Assembly: GCA_963784805.1 (NCBI GenBank)
Contig: CAWASR010000028.1
Span: 248,001 to 312,000 of the forward strand
Length of the DNA: 64,000 nt
Source: Roseiarcus sp963784805
GTDB taxonomy: Bacteria > Pseudomonadota > Alphaproteobacteria > Rhizobiales > Beijerinckiaceae
Direction: 5' to 3'
The notes below the pieces were generated by a model that did no database searches, had not been told where the DNA came from, and saw nothing but the letters and a program-made list of their open reading frames with translations. Both the position numbers and the translations under genes were made by a program. Positions 62,415 through 64,000 of this stretch are shown here, piece by piece. The stretch's first letter is position 1. Each line of letters opens with the position of its first letter.

Positions 62415-63533
62415 ATGACTCAATCTGTCCCTTTTGTCTCCCTAAGCGCGTCGACGCACGCTTTGAAGGCTGAACTGCTCGCCGCCGCCGAACGCGTGCT
62501 CGATCGGGGAATGTTCATTCTCGGCGAAGAGGTCGCCCAATTCGAGCGCGAATTCGCTTCGTTCTGCGGGGCCCAGTGCGCCGCAGGCGTCGGCAACGGC
62601 CTTGATGCGCTGACGCTGGCCCTCCGAGCGCTGGGCGTCGCGCCGGGCGACGAGGTCGTCACCCCCTGCCACACGTTCATCGCCACCTGGCTCGCTATTT
62701 CCGCCTGCGGCGCCACCCCTGTTCCCGCCGATGTGGACGCGACGACCTACACGCTCGATCCGGAGTCCCTGCGGCGGGTCATCACAGGACGAACGAAGGC
62801 GGTGATCGCCGTCCATCTCTATGGGCATCCGGCCGACATGGACGAGATCAATGCGATCGGACGCGACTGCGGCCTCAAAGTCGTCGAAGACGCGGCGCAG
62901 GCGCATGGCGCGCTCTACAAGGGGAGGCCGGTCGGCGGGTTGGCCGACGCCGCCGCGTTCAGTTTCTACCCGACCAAGAATCTGGGCGCATTCGGCGACG
63001 GAGGGGCGGTCGCGACGAACGACCCAATGATCGATAGGCGGGTCAAACGACTGCGAAATTACGGATCTGAGCGGAAATACGTTTTCGACGAGCAGGGCGT
63101 GAACTCCCGACTGGACGAATTGCATGCTGCGCTACTTCGGGTGAAGTTGCCGCGCGTCGCAGCAGCTAATGCCGCCCGCAAGCGCATCGCGGCGCGCTAC
63201 CAGTCGGCGTTGGGCGGGTTGCCGCTCGTTCTGCCGACCGTGTCCAATTGGGCCGATCCGGTGTGGCATCTCTATGTCGTCCGCGCGCCGCATCGCGATG
63301 CGTTCATCGCCCATCTGGCGGCGCAAGGCGTTGCGACGCAGATCCATTATCCCGAACTGCCGCATCAACAGGGGGCATACCGCGCGACGAAGCCAGATCG
63401 GGCCGCGGTGCGCGTGAGCGAGGAAGTCGCCCGCGAAGTGGTCAGCTTGCCGTTATGGCCTGAAATGACCGATGCGATGGTCGAACAGGTCATCGCCGCG
63501 GCGAGATCTTATTTTGGGTCCCATGCGAATTGA
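62415..63533 (+). CDS. fdtB: DegT/DnrJ/EryC1 sugar aminotransferase
   Basis: A 372-residue PLP enzyme. The PLP lysine is K188 in FYPTKNLGAFGDGGAV; VEDAAQAHGALYKG carries the Asp that contacts the cofactor and LRNYGSERKYVFDEQGVNSR the substrate loop. With the FdtA-type isomerase it would aminate C3 of dTDP-3-keto-6-deoxyhexose. FdtB versus QdtB cannot be told apart by reading. It overlaps the next gene by 11 nt if that gene starts at 63523. Confidence 0.87.
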   Translation: MTQSVPFVSLSASTHALKAELLAAAERVLDRGMFILGEEVAQFEREFASFCGAQCAAGVGNGLDALTLALRALGVAPGDEVVTPCHTFIATWLAISACGATPVPADVDATTYTLDPESLRRVITGRTKAVIAVHLYGHPADMDEINAIGRDCGLKVVEDAAQAHGALYKGRPVGGLADAAAFSFYPTKNLGAFGDGGAVATNDPMIDRRVKRLRNYGSERKYVFDEQGVNSRLDELHAALLRVKLPRVAAANAARKRIAARYQSALGGLPLVLPTVSNWADPVWHLYVVRAPHRDAFIAHLAAQGVATQIHYPELPHQQGAYRATKPDRAAVRVSEEVAREVVSLPLWPEMTDAMVEQVIAAARSYFGSHAN

Positions 63534-64000
63534 CAAAATGAAATTCCGCGCCGCCGACCCCCTGGGGGAGCATCGCAAAACCTCCGCAACGGGCGCCCGT
63601 CGCGGGCTCCGCAAGGTTCAACGCAAAGTCACTCGGCCTTTCCGTCGCGCGTTCGCGTTCCTGCGCAAGAGCCTGCACAAGATTTGGCGAGAGATCGCCC
63701 GGCCGTTCCGGAGAGCGTCGCACAAGTACAGAGGCCGAACGCTGCGCCTGTTGATCGACGGCGGTTGGACGAGCCTGCCGCCGGGGTTGCGTCGCTCGGA
63801 CTTTCTTCGTTTGGGTCTTGCTTCGCATCTCTTCCGGCTGGCCGAACTGGGCGACGCGCAGAAGTACTTCAAGGCCGCCGAACTGCTGAAAGGCTGCAAA
63901 CCCTCGAGCTTTCTCAACGTCGACGAGGACAGACTTCAGGGCGAGCTCGACTGCCTGGCGACGCTCGGCGCACGTGACCTCATTCTCGCAATCGCCGACG
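63523..64000 (+). CDS. Unknown protein, 3' end beyond window
   Basis: An open frame from ATG 63523 (or ATG 63538) runs without a stop to the last base. It has a strongly basic N-terminus (RRGLRKVQRKVTRPFRR, FLRKSLHKIWREI), then a helical part with DFLRLGLASHLFRLAEL and AQKYFKAAELLKG that looks like tetratricopeptide-type helices. Family not recognised. Overlap with the aminotransferase gene suggests the same operon and a role in glycan assembly. Confidence 0.6.
   Translation, partial: MRIDKMKFRAADPLGEHRKTSATGARRGLRKVQRKVTRPFRRAFAFLRKSLHKIWREIARPFRRASHKYRGRTLRLLIDGGWTSLPPGLRRSDFLRLGLASHLFRLAELGDAQKYFKAAELLKGCKPSSFLNVDEDRLQGELDCLATLGARDLILAIAD

Overview
The window is high-GC DNA from an alphaproteobacterium, probably of the Hyphomicrobiales (Rhizobiales). 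Support for this comes from Usg and DUF2093 proteins, which I know mainly from Alphaproteobacteria, a division/cell-wall (dcw) gene order on the minus strand, and a tkt-gap-pgk block. The genus cannot be read from the sequence with confidence.

Region 1 (1-4462) is the most novel part. It is a compact ribosomal-peptide locus read on the plus strand: two related precursor peptides with long conserved leaders and unrelated Ser/Thr/Cys-rich C-termini (the first enters the window already in frame), an APH-fold kinase, and one protein that joins a HopA1-like domain to a zinc-site LanC cyclase. I infer a kinase / HopA1-lyase lanthipeptide pathway (class V-like) in which lyase and cyclase are fused. 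The next ~1 kb (4463-5451) has no intact gene, only a perfect hairpin and a possible gene remnant.

Region 2 (5452-12093, minus) holds a pyruvate dehydrogenase set (homodimeric aceE, aceF, lipoyl-bearing lpdA) plus an SDR-type epimerase. Next come a frameshifted 5-hydroxyisourate hydrolase gene, a helically phased inverted-repeat array, a marR-emrA-emrB efflux operon, an MBL-fold hydrolase and an AraC regulator. Region 3 (18912-30315, minus) is the front half of the dcw cluster, mraZ-rsmH-ftsL-ftsI-murE-murF-mraY-murD-ftsW-murG, with recognisable MraZ boxes upstream; it stops after murG.

Region 4 (30577-48285) carries two flavoenzymes, a CUT1-type ABC importer (ATPase divergent from binding protein and two permeases), phosphoketolase, a DUF2934 protein, a methyltransferase, and an operon-like run of transketolase, GAPDH, PGK and a two-cluster ferredoxin-like protein. 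Together these enzymes handle sugar phosphates and triose phosphates. Region 5 (48489-56205) has small conserved genes, a MaoC protein abutting a truncated amino-acid-binding-protein remnant, and a fatty-acid beta-oxidation operon (acyl-CoA dehydrogenase, GFA protein, thiolase, cupin, FadJ-type bifunctional enzyme) that ends in a 61-nt hairpin.

Region 6 (56328-64000) is more fluid: a small secreted-protein gene broken in a GA-dinucleotide run, usg, a multiply frameshifted AT-rich sulfotransferase gene, then an apparent surface-polysaccharide island: FdtA-type ketoisomerase, second sulfotransferase, family 2 glycosyltransferase, LpxA-like acyltransferase, FdtB-type aminotransferase, and a gene that runs off the right edge. 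It suggests a glycan containing an N-acylated 3-amino-3,6-dideoxyhexose, perhaps sulfated. No rRNA, tRNA, CRISPR array or intact insertion sequence was found.
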